The translations under genes were made by a program, and so were the position numbers. The notes under the pieces are model-generated. The model saw only the letters and a list, made by a program, of their open reading frames with translations, made no database searches and was not told the origin of the DNA. From NCBI GenBank assembly GCA_030431355.1, contig JAUIJG010000002.1:1-36109 (forward strand): 36,109 nt of DNA. The letters run 5' to 3'. The DNA is from a bacterium (GTDB lineage Bacteria; Cyanobacteriota; Vampirovibrionia; Obscuribacterales; Obscuribacteraceae). Below, one piece after another: positions 1-8,590 of this stretch. The stretch's first letter is position 1. Every line of letters starts with the position of its first letter.

Positions 1-423
1 CAACTTGCCGTTCGAATCATACAAACTGACATTTCCCAGTTCATAGGAGTCGGCAGGTGAGTCCACTGTGGCTTTTACCAGGGGCTTCTTATTTTTTCCG
101 CCGAGTATAACCGTTGTTATGTCTGCCGAGCCGGTCTCGACCTGCACCCTTGTAACACCTTGCTTATCGTACATAAACAGATAGCTACTACCATTCTCTG
201 CGACCATTGCCACAATGCGGGCTTCACCATCACTGTCGCAAAGGGAGATACTTGCAGGTCCTTTGGCTTCACAACCCACTTTCACCCGCACTTTTTCATT
301 CCGATCCAGAAATTGCATGGTGGCATTGTCCGAATCACCCAGACCAAGATGTATCCGGGATCTTCCTTCGGAATCCACAAGCTGCAACTCGCGGGTCTTG
401 ATCACGTCTTGTATATCACTCAT
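1..423 (-). CDS. Truncated hypothetical protein with repeated beta-strand units
   Basis: This is an open reading frame on the minus strand that starts with ATG at 421-423 and runs off the left edge, giving 141 residues with no stop in the window. A GGAG Shine-Dalgarno sits about 8 bases upstream of the ATG. No signal peptide or membrane segment is visible. The protein is built from recurring short units, each with hydrophobic strands around an Asp-Ser/Asp-x-Gly turn: LQLVDSEGRSRIHLGLG near residue 13, ISLCDSDGEARIVAMV near 59, and VSLYDSNGKL at the truncated end. This suggests a repetitive all-beta fold. I cannot assign a function. It is divergent from the response regulator at 620. Confidence 0.7.
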   Translation of the reverse strand, partial: MSDIQDVIKTRELQLVDSEGRSRIHLGLGDSDNATMQFLDRNEKVRVKVGCEAKGPASISLCDSDGEARIVAMVAENGSSYLFMYDKQGVTRVQVETGSADITTVILGGKNKKPLVKATVDSPADSYELGNVSLYDSNGKL

Positions 424-546
424 GGCAATCTCCAGACAAAAAAAGAATCCAAACCAATTCATACTTTCACAAATTCGAATTCTATTTTAGCTTGTTTTCT
501 TTTCTATTCTATTCCTCTACTCCTCAACTTTTCTGCAAAGGTAAGA

Positions 547-576
547 TTGCACTGCACGAGCCCTGTTAGCTATACT
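547..576 (+). promoter_or_regulatory. Candidate sigma70-type promoter for the OmpR-type regulator
   Basis: A -35-like TTGCAC at 547-552 is followed by an 18-base spacer and a -10 TATACT at 571-576, which matches the consensus at five of six bases. Transcription would begin near 583, about 37 bases before the chosen ATG at 620. The -35 is a weak match, so this rests mainly on the -10 and its position. Confidence 0.4.
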
Positions 577-619
577 GGCGAGATGTCTAAGAATGCAGTT
601 TGTTCAAGGTACTAGGTTC

Positions 620-1294
620 ATGTCAAGGTTACTTGTGGTGGAGGACGATCCAGGCATTAGAAAAATGCTAGTCGACCTGCTCAAGGAAAACCATTTCCAG
701 GTGGAATCGGTGAATACTGCAGATGACGCGCTCCAGTATCTCAACACCTACGTATTTGATCTCGTCATCCTCGACAGGGGTCTGCCGGATGGAGAAGGCA
801 TCGATGTTCTAGAGCAAATTCGTGGAAAAGGAAAACAGATGCCGGTTCTTCTCTTGACCGCCATGGGCAGTGTTGAGGACAAAGAAAGAGGTCTGGAAAG
901 TGGAGCCGATGACTATCTGACCAAACCCTTTGCGGTAAGAGAGTTGATGGCCAGAGTCAAAGCACTTCTGAGAAGACCAGTGGAATACACCGGCAACCTC
1001 ATCCGTTTCGAAAACCTTGAACTCGATCCCGACTCCCACACTGTAAGAAAAGAGAGCCGGGAGATAAAACTTTCAAAGAACGAATTCTCTCTTTTAGAAT
1101 TTTTGATGCGCAATCCCAATCAGGTGTTCAGTTCTGCTGCACTGTTAGATAGAGTGTGGGATTCAGACTCAGAGGTAACGGAGCAGGCGATTCAATCTTG
1201 TGTCAAGCGCCTCAGAAAGCGGATAGACGAAGACGGAAAAGGTTCTTACATAGAGACCATATACGGTGTCGGATACAAACTGATAAGTCCATAA
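620..1294 (+). CDS. OmpR/PhoB-family response regulator
   Basis: This is a DNA-binding response regulator of 224 residues. The N-terminal receiver domain (about 1-115) shows the acidic pocket VVEDD, the phospho-acceptor Asp in VILDRGLPD (about residue 52) and the conserved Lys in DDYLTKPF. The C-terminal winged helix (about 125-222) ends in the typical SCVKRLRKRI...GVGYKL. I start it at ATG 620 (MSRLLVVEDD) because that matches the family N-terminus; the frame is open further upstream. No sensor kinase is adjacent in the same direction. The nearest is the soluble PAS kinase on the opposite strand at 3380-4474, a plausible but unproven partner. Confidence 0.93.
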   Translation: MSRLLVVEDDPGIRKMLVDLLKENHFQVESVNTADDALQYLNTYVFDLVILDRGLPDGEGIDVLEQIRGKGKQMPVLLLTAMGSVEDKERGLESGADDYLTKPFAVRELMARVKALLRRPVEYTGNLIRFENLELDPDSHTVRKESREIKLSKNEFSLLEFLMRNPNQVFSSAALLDRVWDSDSEVTEQAIQSCVKRLRKRIDEDGKGSYIETIYGVGYKLISP

Positions 1295-1321
1295 GTAAAC
1301 GAATTTAGAAGAAGGCAATCT

Positions 1322-3280
1322 CTATTTATGCTGTTTTCTCTTGCCGGACTTCTTCTTTACTTTCTTAGTAGCGGCAGCTTTATTACTGACTGAGTTTTTG
1401 CCTGTGTCCTTCTGATTTTGGCCAATTGTGCAGTATACGGTCAAGCCTAAAATCAAAACAAGAATGAAGATAACCAGATTTTTTCCTTTACCACCTGAAA
1501 CTTTTCGTTTGAAGGACCTGTAGTCGCCATGGCTCTTCTCTACTTCCTTCTCCTTCTTACCTTTGTGAGTAAGATCCTTCAGCCTGGAATCTCCATCGAA
1601 GTCTGACTCCCGGATTGCTTTTTTCTCCTTTACCGGAACTCTGTTCCAGGAATCAGAATCCTCAGCATCACTATCGGCAGTATCACCGGTAGCTTCGGAG
1701 GAACCGGAATAATCATCAGACTCCACCGCCACCACAAGCTCGCGGATGCTGCTCTGCTCAAGCAGTTCATTCAATGACTCAGGCAGACCCGGATAAGAAT
1801 AGAGAATAAAATTCAGATTCAGATTGAGAGAAAGATCGGGCAATTCGTACTCTGCGGCGGTAATCTTTGAATATTGGAAAGTTCCATCCGCCATGGCCAC
1901 CAGCCGCCTTAATGCGTCATAGCCGCGAACCGGCTCATTCATAATCTTGGCGCCCAATACCTGATACCCTTCCCTGATCACGATAACTCCGGAAAAATCA
2001 GGGTTCTTTGATTCAAGGTTTAAGACAGTGTCTCCCGGACATGCTAATTCAAGCACTCTTTCGAAAACATTATTGACTCTCAGATCAAAAGTAAGGCGAC
2101 CATCAAACAGATTGTTGAGGCGATAAAGATTATTCTGCTTCTCAAAGTCAAACAATGCTGTGGACAAGTCTGACGTCTTGGTCTGGGGAGTCGGAGCGGC
2201 AGACACTAATAATGGTTCTTTGCCGGCTGCCACCAGTTCCAGATCAGATCGCAGATCGAAGGCATTTTGATACCGGTCTGCGGGATCCTTTTCCAGACAT
2301 TTAAGCACCACTCTTTCCAGATCGATGCCGCACTTATCGCCGGCCAGCTTATTGATGCTGGGAGGAGGTTCGTTTACATGCTTGACGATAAGCTTCAATG
2401 GATTAGCGGCCTTAAAAGGTGGTCTTCCAGCCAGGAATTCGTACATGACACAGCCAAGGGAATAAATATCAGCCGGTGCCTTAACTTCCTCACCAAGAGC
2501 CTGCTCCGGACTCATGTAAGTGGGTGAGCCGATAACTTCTCCTGCCATGGTTAGTACCTGGGTCTGATCATCGGTGGGCATCGTCAGTTTGGCAATCCCG
2601 AAATCGACAACTTTTACCCAGACATGCCTGGAGCCTAATTCAGATACCAGAATATTGCTTGGTTTCAGATCGCGATGAATAATTCCCCGGGAATGGGCAT
2701 GGGCTAGAGCGCTCAATATCTGCCTGAAGACTTCGTAAAACAAGGGCATTGTCATTTTCCCCTGGGCGATAAACTCCCCCAGGTGCTGCCCCTGAACATA
2801 GTCCATGATTAAATAGGGGATACCTTCAGGCGAGACATTGAAGGTGTACACATTGGCGATATTGGCATGACTCAGATCCCTTGCCGCTCTCGCCTCTAAC
2901 TGAAATCGCTTGTAATGATTCGAATCCAGAGCTATATCCGGTTTGATTACTTTGATGGCAAAATCTTGCTGCAATACCAGGTCGTGTACTTTGTATAGAG
3001 CTGCGGTGCCGCCCTGACCCAGTTTCTCAACAATTTCGTAGCGTTGACCTAAACGGCCCAGTCGGATCGGCTCTTCCTCACTGTCTTTGGACTGAGCATC
3101 CAACTCCGCCGCCGATTCACTTGTAACCGTCTCGTGAAGAGTGTCTCCCGAAAGCTGTTCACAGGTACAACAGCTTTCTTTAAAAATCCAGGAGGTGATA
3201 GAGCCGGATATAGTGGTGCCTGTGCGCTTCCCGCAAGTCTCACAGATATCCTTTGTATCCTTACTATTGCTCTCTAACAT
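1322..3280 (-). CDS. Membrane-anchored Ser/Thr protein kinase with DUF4388/PATAN-like domain
   Basis: This is a eukaryotic-type (PknB-like) kinase of 652 residues. The kinase domain spans about 80-350 and has an intact glycine loop (GQGGTA, 88-93), Lys110 in AIK, HRDLKPSN (202-209, Asp204) and DFG (226-228), so it should be active. A region at about 375-500 resembles DUF4388/PATAN domains (G...G..AL..L....GTF.Y pattern). An acidic/basic low-complexity linker follows, then one membrane helix (about 601-619) and a short Lys-rich tail. The N-terminus carries Cys13, Cys16, Cys37, Cys38 and Cys40, which could form a small metal or redox site. It lies 99 bases downstream of the histidine kinase gene on the same strand, so the two may share a transcript. 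Confidence 0.9.
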   Translation of the reverse strand: MLESNSKDTKDICETCGKRTGTTISGSITSWIFKESCCTCEQLSGDTLHETVTSESAAELDAQSKDSEEEPIRLGRLGQRYEIVEKLGQGGTAALYKVHDLVLQQDFAIKVIKPDIALDSNHYKRFQLEARAARDLSHANIANVYTFNVSPEGIPYLIMDYVQGQHLGEFIAQGKMTMPLFYEVFRQILSALAHAHSRGIIHRDLKPSNILVSELGSRHVWVKVVDFGIAKLTMPTDDQTQVLTMAGEVIGSPTYMSPEQALGEEVKAPADIYSLGCVMYEFLAGRPPFKAANPLKLIVKHVNEPPPSINKLAGDKCGIDLERVVLKCLEKDPADRYQNAFDLRSDLELVAAGKEPLLVSAAPTPQTKTSDLSTALFDFEKQNNLYRLNNLFDGRLTFDLRVNNVFERVLELACPGDTVLNLESKNPDFSGVIVIREGYQVLGAKIMNEPVRGYDALRRLVAMADGTFQYSKITAAEYELPDLSLNLNLNFILYSYPGLPESLNELLEQSSIRELVVAVESDDYSGSSEATGDTADSDAEDSDSWNRVPVKEKKAIRESDFDGDSRLKDLTHKGKKEKEVEKSHGDYRSFKRKVSGGKGKNLVIFILVLILGLTVYCTIGQNQKDTGKNSVSNKAAATKKVKKKSGKRKQHK

Positions 3281-3379
3281 TCCTGCTCATGAACCCGCGA
3301 AAGTCGATGGCGCTACCCTTACAATATCCCCAGCACAGATAAGGATTAACACGGGTCGTCTGGAATGCATTCTGAGACA

Positions 3380-4474
3380 CTAGCCCCGGGGAAGCTTGAA
3401 AGTAAAATTGCTCCCGCCCCCTTCGGCATTTTCCACCCAAATTTCGCCGCCATGCTCGTCAACTATGGATTTGCAAATAGCAAGACCGAGACCGTAGCCA
3501 CGGCCCCTGGTAAAGTCGCCTTTTTCAACCTGGACATATTTACTGAAAATGCTTTTCCGCAAATTCTCTGGAATTCCCCTTCCTCGGTCCCGGACAGAAA
3601 AGTAAACACTGTCGGCATCATGCCAGGCTCCAAGATCAATGGATGATTCATTTGGAGAGAACTTTATGGCATTGGATATGAGATTAACCAGAACCTGAAC
3701 GATGCGACTGGTATCAAGCTTGACCGCGGAATCTTCTACGCTGGAAACCAGGTCGATTTTGCTCTCATAGAGCAATCCATTCACCGCTTGCGAGGCGATA
3801 TGACACACTCTTTTTAAGTCAGTCTCCTTCTTCTCCAGTTCGAAACGCCCTGATTCATGCCTATCTAAATCCAGTAAATCATTGGTAAGAGAAAGCATCT
3901 GTTTGGCACTGATCTTACAGTTCATCAAAGTGGCAATGCCGTTCTCGTTGATAGAACCGTAGATTCCTTCCTCAAGCAAATCAAGGAATAGTGTCACCGA
4001 GGTCAATGGAGTCTTCATATCATGGGTGATCATAGCCATAAACTCCCGCTTAACCTGCTCCAACCGCTTCATCTCGGTGATGTCGGAGACAAAGATAAAT
4101 AGGCGGGCACCTGAAGGTGTCGGTGTTTCCAGGATAGTTATGCTTGCCGGAAACAGATCCCCGGACTTTTTCCTGCCGAAAATATCTATCGATTTACCGG
4201 CATTCGATGCGTCAAAACCAGGCAGCAAAATGGACAAATGCCTCCGGGCAAGTTCCGTACGCTCATATCCGAACATAGACTCTATGACACTGTTGGCAGC
4301 TTCAACAGTAAAATCTTTGCGAGCAATAATCAGTCCATTTGGCAGATTGGCTAGAATCAGGCGAGAACGCTCTTCACTCGACCTTAGCTGGTGCTCTAAA
4401 TCTTGAACTCTACGGGTCAATTCTTCAACGGAACCGAACTCTTCCCCGGCAGACTGTTTTTCTTCTACACCCAT
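3380..4474 (-). CDS. Soluble PAS-domain sensor histidine kinase
   Basis: This is a histidine kinase of 364 residues with no membrane segment. A short coiled coil (about 16-38) leads into a PAS domain (about 35-135, ending in the typical DITEMKRLEQ). The HisKA domain has the phospho-acceptor His151 in ITHDMKTPLTS. The HATPase domain shows the N box (VNLISNAIKF), G1 box (DRGRGIP) and G2 box (GLGLA). It has no receiver domain, so it must signal to a separate regulator; the OmpR-type regulator at 620-1294 and the co-oriented Ser/Thr kinase gene are the local candidates. Its start is divergent from the hypothetical gene at 4611. Confidence 0.92.
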   Translation of the reverse strand: MGVEEKQSAGEEFGSVEELTRRVQDLEHQLRSSEERSRLILANLPNGLIIARKDFTVEAANSVIESMFGYERTELARRHLSILLPGFDASNAGKSIDIFGRKKSGDLFPASITILETPTPSGARLFIFVSDITEMKRLEQVKREFMAMITHDMKTPLTSVTLFLDLLEEGIYGSINENGIATLMNCKISAKQMLSLTNDLLDLDRHESGRFELEKKETDLKRVCHIASQAVNGLLYESKIDLVSSVEDSAVKLDTSRIVQVLVNLISNAIKFSPNESSIDLGAWHDADSVYFSVRDRGRGIPENLRKSIFSKYVQVEKGDFTRGRGYGLGLAICKSIVDEHGGEIWVENAEGGGSNFTFKLPRG

Positions 4475-4610
4475 GAAAGTTCCAACTGTTTAGTAAAGAT
4501 CAGATTTTAAGATGACTTTTGGCAAATTTTGCCTGAATTCTGCCGGAATCTTTCAATACTATGTTCCTGCCTGGCATTGCCAGCTATTGAAACAACCGGG
4601 GGAACAACAG

Positions 4611-5441
4611 GTGAATAAACTACTATTGTTCGCTAGAAAAAGCAATCAACTTCCCATAGCGCAAAAGAGGAAGTTTCTGGACAGCCATCCAGCCAAACAG
4701 CTGGCTTTACCAAAGAATGTAGACTGTTCAGCATTCGGCCACGGGTACGACATGACTGCCACAGGCGAATATTCGACATTCTTAAGCGATAGCGTAGAGA
4801 AAGTTCTGCTTACACACTGGCAGACCAATATAAAGAACCGAGAGTCCTGTATGGATTATCGAGCCCAGGAAGCATCCCGATTTCTTGAAGAACACTCAAG
4901 AGCAAACTCTGGTGATCGCGGAGCCATTCGCTTGAAACAGATGCTTCAAACCGTAACAGACAGGATCTATTCAAATATCTACGCTTACAAAACTCAGCTC
5001 AATCAAGTTACCGGCGGATCCGAACTCTATATAAGTCATACCGCCCCCGAGGAAGTCACTGAGTACAAGGACTGCAGCAGTCGCAGTAACCTCAATCACC
5101 CAAGCGCCACAGAAGTCACCTACCTTCGTTTTAGATTCTCTTCCGGCGTCACCAGCCTGGTGGCAAGAGCGAAAGCAGACAAGATTGAATTCTTTCTTAT
5201 TCCCTCATCCCAGGTTATGTCTCTCAGCCAGATTGAAGATCAATATTCTCCTTTCATAGCCATGCAAATACGTTGCAGAAGTGGAAGTTATGAATGGCGT
5301 GTTGAGGGCGATGGACTGCGGTTCATCAGTATCGAAGACTTCTCGCTCTTTGTAATCGATAAATTCATGGATCAATCCAAAATTGAACTCAGTAAGTGCA
5401 CTAATCGCAATACCATGTTCGAACGCAGTTATACTGTTTAA
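4611..5441 (+). CDS. Hypothetical protein
   Basis: I do not recognise this protein. The frame is open from an ATG at 4512, but I favour the GTG at 4611 (VNKLLLFARKS). A purine-rich GGGGGAA stands 7-12 bases before it, while the upstream ATG falls in the divergent promoter space and would add 33 residues of unremarkable sequence. From GTG it is 276 residues, with no obvious signal peptide or membrane helix. The middle part (about 80-130) is helical and charged; the C-terminal half looks alpha/beta (LRFRFSSGVTSLVARAKADK). The stop lies 9 bases from the stop of the convergent lysozyme-domain gene. Confidence 0.65.
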   Translation: MNKLLLFARKSNQLPIAQKRKFLDSHPAKQLALPKNVDCSAFGHGYDMTATGEYSTFLSDSVEKVLLTHWQTNIKNRESCMDYRAQEASRFLEEHSRANSGDRGAIRLKQMLQTVTDRIYSNIYAYKTQLNQVTGGSELYISHTAPEEVTEYKDCSSRSNLNHPSATEVTYLRFRFSSGVTSLVARAKADKIEFFLIPSSQVMSLSQIEDQYSPFIAMQIRCRSGSYEWRVEGDGLRFISIEDFSLFVIDKFMDQSKIELSKCTNRNTMFERSYTV

Positions 5442-5450
5442 GAAGCGATT

Positions 5451-6584
5451 TTAGGCAACGGCTATGGTGTTATAAATATTGTCCGCATTAGCCTGTCGCT
5501 CACCCCGAGCATGGCCGGAGCTACGCTCATAGTACTTATCAAAAGCGGCAGCAACTTCCGAAGGTGTTTGTGCCTTTTGAATTTTCGCCCAGGCACCACT
5601 TTCCGTAGTCTGCAATTCATGCATCATAAAATCGACTTGAACTTTCCAGTCGGTGACAGGCTTGCCTTGTTCATGGGCAAATGATTCCAGGGCAACTCTC
5701 CTATCGCCACGCCACTGGATCAAACCGATTGCTCCTTCCCCGGGATTGTAAGCAGCGGTATTGAAAGCGGATTCAGTTTGCATATTGCCCAGAATGCCTG
5801 AAGCCATTGCGGGGCTCAGATTATGGGTTTCCGTCATGTAATCATAAATCTGCTTAGCCTGAACAATCTCTCCATCTCCGAGAGGCTTTCCTAGTCCATC
5901 ATAGTTTCCAGTTCGAAGGGCACCATCTCCTCTGGATCCGTTTCCTTTGAAGTAGCCTTGACTATCGAAGCCACCATTGCCTGCATAGCCGCTGGTGCCG
6001 GCTCTTCCTGACCGCGGATTTACTCCACGATTGGCAAAGCCGTTTTCCGGCGGTGGAGTCACAGGGTCCTGAGCCCTAGCTGGTCGCGGAACGAAGTCAG
6101 GGATGTTTGGTCTGGCATTGGCAAGACTCTCCATCCAGCCCGGAACGGACTGACCAGGATGTTTCTTCTGAAAGTGACGTATAAGCTCTTCAGCAAAAGC
6201 CTTCTGTGCTTCGGTTCTGTGTTCTATTGCCTGGGCAAGACTCTTGTGCTGAGCCTCCTCCACCTGCATCTCAATATTGATGCCTCCATCAGGATTGGGA
6301 GAAGCCTTGGGATTTGCAACAAGCTCACCCTGGGGAGTCAGGTAGTAATCAGGTTCTGTGCCTGTTTCAGCGTTGTCCGCCGCTGAGCTAAATCTGATCG
6401 GCGCGCCGGTATCTATAGCCTGCTGCACCGGTGCCGGTAATTCCTGGGGAGCTTCCACGGCGCCAGTGGGCAGATCAGCGGTCTCTAAGCGAGGAGGCGC
6501 TGCGAATGGATGGTTCTCTCCCTGCCACAATTCCGGTTGGCTATCTGGCAGTTCAGATATGCTGAAATTCTCTATTGCTGTCAT
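5451..6584 (-). CDS. Phage-tail-lysozyme-domain protein
   Basis: This protein has 377 residues. The C-terminal 135 residues (about 240-375) match the phage tail lysozyme family (Phage_lysozyme2 type), predicted to cleave peptidoglycan glycan strands. The core reads LSPAMASGILGNMQTESAFN with likely catalytic Glu271, followed by GAIGLIQWRGDRR and the helical end. Residues 1-180 are rich in Pro, Ala and Gln with a helical stretch at 105-140, and 180-235 is a Gly/Asn/Ser linker. There is no recognisable signal peptide and no virion genes around it, so export would need another route or host lysis. The upstream sequence CCCCTT before the ATG offers no Shine-Dalgarno, so the start is uncertain. Confidence 0.85.
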   Translation of the reverse strand: MTAIENFSISELPDSQPELWQGENHPFAAPPRLETADLPTGAVEAPQELPAPVQQAIDTGAPIRFSSAADNAETGTEPDYYLTPQGELVANPKASPNPDGGINIEMQVEEAQHKSLAQAIEHRTEAQKAFAEELIRHFQKKHPGQSVPGWMESLANARPNIPDFVPRPARAQDPVTPPPENGFANRGVNPRSGRAGTSGYAGNGGFDSQGYFKGNGSRGDGALRTGNYDGLGKPLGDGEIVQAKQIYDYMTETHNLSPAMASGILGNMQTESAFNTAAYNPGEGAIGLIQWRGDRRVALESFAHEQGKPVTDWKVQVDFMMHELQTTESGAWAKIQKAQTPSEVAAAFDKYYERSSGHARGERQANADNIYNTIAVA

Positions 6585-6782
6585 AAGGGGATAAATGCGT
6601 AAAAGCGAGCGATATAAGCATAGTAAGGAGTACTGATATTGCAGTCAAGGCAGGACTACGTAGAAACCGCATGGATTTCTCGAGATTTTATCTTTGAAGG
6701 GAATCCCACACCGAATAGAACAGGCAAGAGAAGGTCTAAAAGAGCACTGGTTCGTACCTTTCAAATTCACTAGAACGAAGCC

Positions 6783-7697
6783 TTATTTCTTTCCCTTCTC
6801 GGCAATCTTTTCAAAAACATCCGTAGCCAGTTCATTAAAATAATCCCGGAGGCTATGGCTTCCGTACCTGGGAGCGAGCATATCCCTTTGAGATCCTAAA
6901 ATTGCCATAGCTTTGAATAGATAAGCGGCATTTAGATTGAAGGGCTTGCAGACTTTAGAAAAGAATTCCAACAAAGCCGGTGGCAAAAACAGATATCTTC
7001 TCTTTCGAGAGAGCGCATCAAAGGCGAAATCACCTATCTCTTTTAAGGTGTACACCTCAGGTCCGCCGATATCAAACTCATGATTCCAGCGCTCCTGGTT
7101 TTCTATTGAATCGACTAGCTCCCTGGCCAGATCAGCGCCATGTATCGGATTGATTCTTGTGTCGCCTTTACCGATCAAAATAAACCTTCCGCTTACGGCC
7201 GTGGCAAACATGCCCGCCATATCGTTGAAGAATCCATTTGGTCTGGCGATAGTATATTTGATACCAGAATCTTTAATGGCGTCAACCACTCGTTCTCGGG
7301 CATCCATTCCCGGAATCTCGCCTCTGAGTTTATCGGCCATTAGGACAGAGACAAAAATAATATGCTTGACGCCTTCTTCTCTAGCCAGGTCGACTAAGTT
7401 CTTGTTTGCTTGAAAATCTACTTCTTCATATGTCGGCTTAGCATTCATGGAACGAATCCCTACCGATGAGATGAGAACATCGACTCCTTTCATACTTCCA
7501 CGAAGGCTCTCTGAATCGCGCGCATCGCCCAAGACCACTTCGTCCACAAGAGCTTCTATCGAATCCGCTTTCCCCTTGCTGCGGGAGAGGGCCTTCACAC
7601 TATAGTTCTTACTAAGCAGCTCTTTGACCACAAAGCCACCAAGATATCCGGTGGCACCAGCCACAAAAACAGTTTTACTTTTCTTTCGATCATTCAC
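6783..7697 (-). CDS. NAD(P)-binding atypical SDR / NmrA-like protein
   Basis: This protein has 304 residues and a Rossmann fold. The N-terminal dinucleotide motif GATGYLGG (14-21) is intact and typical of atypical short-chain dehydrogenases of the NmrA/Ycf39-like group. The stretch HIIFVSVLMADKL lies where classical members carry the catalytic Ser/Tyr; no YxxxK is obvious, which is normal for this group. GIKYTIARPNGFF and FDIGGPEVYTLKEIG follow the family pattern. Cofactor binding is well supported but the substrate cannot be read from sequence. Ycf39-type relatives assist photosystem assembly; nothing photosynthetic is present here. The ATG has AGAGGA at a spacing of about 10. Confidence 0.88.
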   Translation of the reverse strand: MNDRKKSKTVFVAGATGYLGGFVVKELLSKNYSVKALSRSKGKADSIEALVDEVVLGDARDSESLRGSMKGVDVLISSVGIRSMNAKPTYEEVDFQANKNLVDLAREEGVKHIIFVSVLMADKLRGEIPGMDARERVVDAIKDSGIKYTIARPNGFFNDMAGMFATAVSGRFILIGKGDTRINPIHGADLARELVDSIENQERWNHEFDIGGPEVYTLKEIGDFAFDALSRKRRYLFLPPALLEFFSKVCKPFNLNAAYLFKAMAILGSQRDMLAPRYGSHSLRDYFNELATDVFEKIAEKGKK

Positions 7698-7735
7698 TAA
7701 GCATCTGTCCTCTAATTTATTTTATACCGCCGTTA

Positions 7736-7764
7736 ATTATAAGAAGGACGAAACAACATTTGAA
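7736..7764 (-). promoter_or_regulatory. Candidate promoter of the SDR gene
   Basis: On the minus strand, TTCAAA (complement of 7759-7764) is followed by a 17-base spacer and a perfect TATAAT (complement of 7736-7741). Transcription would begin near 7729, leaving a leader of about 30 bases that contains the AGAGGA ribosome site before the ATG at 7697. Confidence 0.5.
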
Positions 7765-7769
7765 TGTTT

Positions 7770-7785
7770 GTACCATATTTGGTAC
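7770..7785. promoter_or_regulatory. Perfect inverted repeat in the divergent SDR/rnhB promoter region
   Basis: GTACCA-TATT-TGGTAC is a perfect 6-base inverted repeat around a 4-base centre. It lies 5 bases beyond the candidate -35 of the SDR gene and 29 bases before the preferred rnhB start. The geometry suits a dimeric regulator operator. It could also be a short palindrome without function. Confidence 0.35.
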
Positions 7786-7814
7786 CATGTTTGCGTGAAA
7801 CGAAGGATGAAAAA

Positions 7815-8537
7815 GTGAAGAGAACAAGCAAGCTTCCGCAACTTTTGGAATACGATCTCCATTGCCTGGAGTTCGGATCATTACCTGTGGAACAATCCAT
7901 GGTACAGCTTACTTTCTTCGAAAGAAGTTTTGATAGAGTCATCGGCGTAGATGAAGTCGGCAGAGGTTGTCTTGCCGGTCCGGTGATGGCGGCGGCGGCA
8001 TCATACAACTTGAAAGATCTTACGGAAGAACAACTGGCTGGACTCAGTCGTTTAAACGATTCCAAATTGATTACAGAAAAGTCGAGAGAGCGGTTGAGTG
8101 ATATCATCAGAGCCACCGCCGACTTTGCTATCGGGCATGTCTCCAATGGCGACGTGGATAGATTTAACATCTTAAACGCCAGCATGATAGCCATGGAAAA
8201 AGCGGTAGAGCGATTGGTCAATAGGCTAACCAGGGAAGGAATCGAGCCTTCCCGAATTTTAATTCTTGTGGATGGCAAAAAGCCATTACCGGCGGTGGAA
8301 TATGCCCAGCTGCCGATTACAAAAGGTGATGGTAAGTCTGCTTCTATAGCCTCGGCATCGATTATCGCAAAAGTGACAAGAGACAAGTTGATGGCAAGAT
8401 ACAACCGCTCTTATCCGAACTATTACTGGAATCAGAACAAAGGTTACCCATCTGCGTCCCATGTTCAAGCCCTGGAAAAGTGGGGTCCCACTCCCCTGCA
8501 CCGCCAGAGCTTCAACTGGCAACGCAAGCGCGCCTGA
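7815..8537 (+). CDS. rnhB: Ribonuclease HII
   Basis: RNase HII removes ribonucleotides and RNA primers from RNA-DNA hybrids. The characteristic block VDEVGRGCLAGPV supplies two metal-binding acids (Asp46, Glu47 in the GTG-start numbering). Asp153 in LVDGKKPLP and Asp190 in SIIAKVTRD complete the four-acid site, and the C-terminal NQNKGYPS...HRQSF is typical. I choose GTG 7815, giving 240 residues. AAGGA at 7803-7807 is well spaced for it, while ATG 7764 has poorly spaced purines and lies inside the promoter palindrome area. It is followed after 53 bases by the ABM-domain gene, likely on the same transcript. Confidence 0.95.
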   Translation: MKRTSKLPQLLEYDLHCLEFGSLPVEQSMVQLTFFERSFDRVIGVDEVGRGCLAGPVMAAAASYNLKDLTEEQLAGLSRLNDSKLITEKSRERLSDIIRATADFAIGHVSNGDVDRFNILNASMIAMEKAVERLVNRLTREGIEPSRILILVDGKKPLPAVEYAQLPITKGDGKSASIASASIIAKVTRDKLMARYNRSYPNYYWNQNKGYPSASHVQALEKWGPTPLHRQSFNWQRKRA

Positions 8538-8590
8538 TTTCAAATTAGTATAATTGTCACCCGTCAAACTAGATTCAGGGTGGTAATGTG

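Noticed and set aside
160..615. Plus-strand 151-codon frame at the left edge
   Set aside because: It is antisense to the truncated minus-strand gene, which has a ribosome site and a repeated beta-unit pattern, and it runs through the regulator's promoter.
7733..8404. Minus-strand 223-codon frame opposite rnhB
   Set aside because: RNase HII on the plus strand has all catalytic residues; the reverse frame is a shadow without family features.
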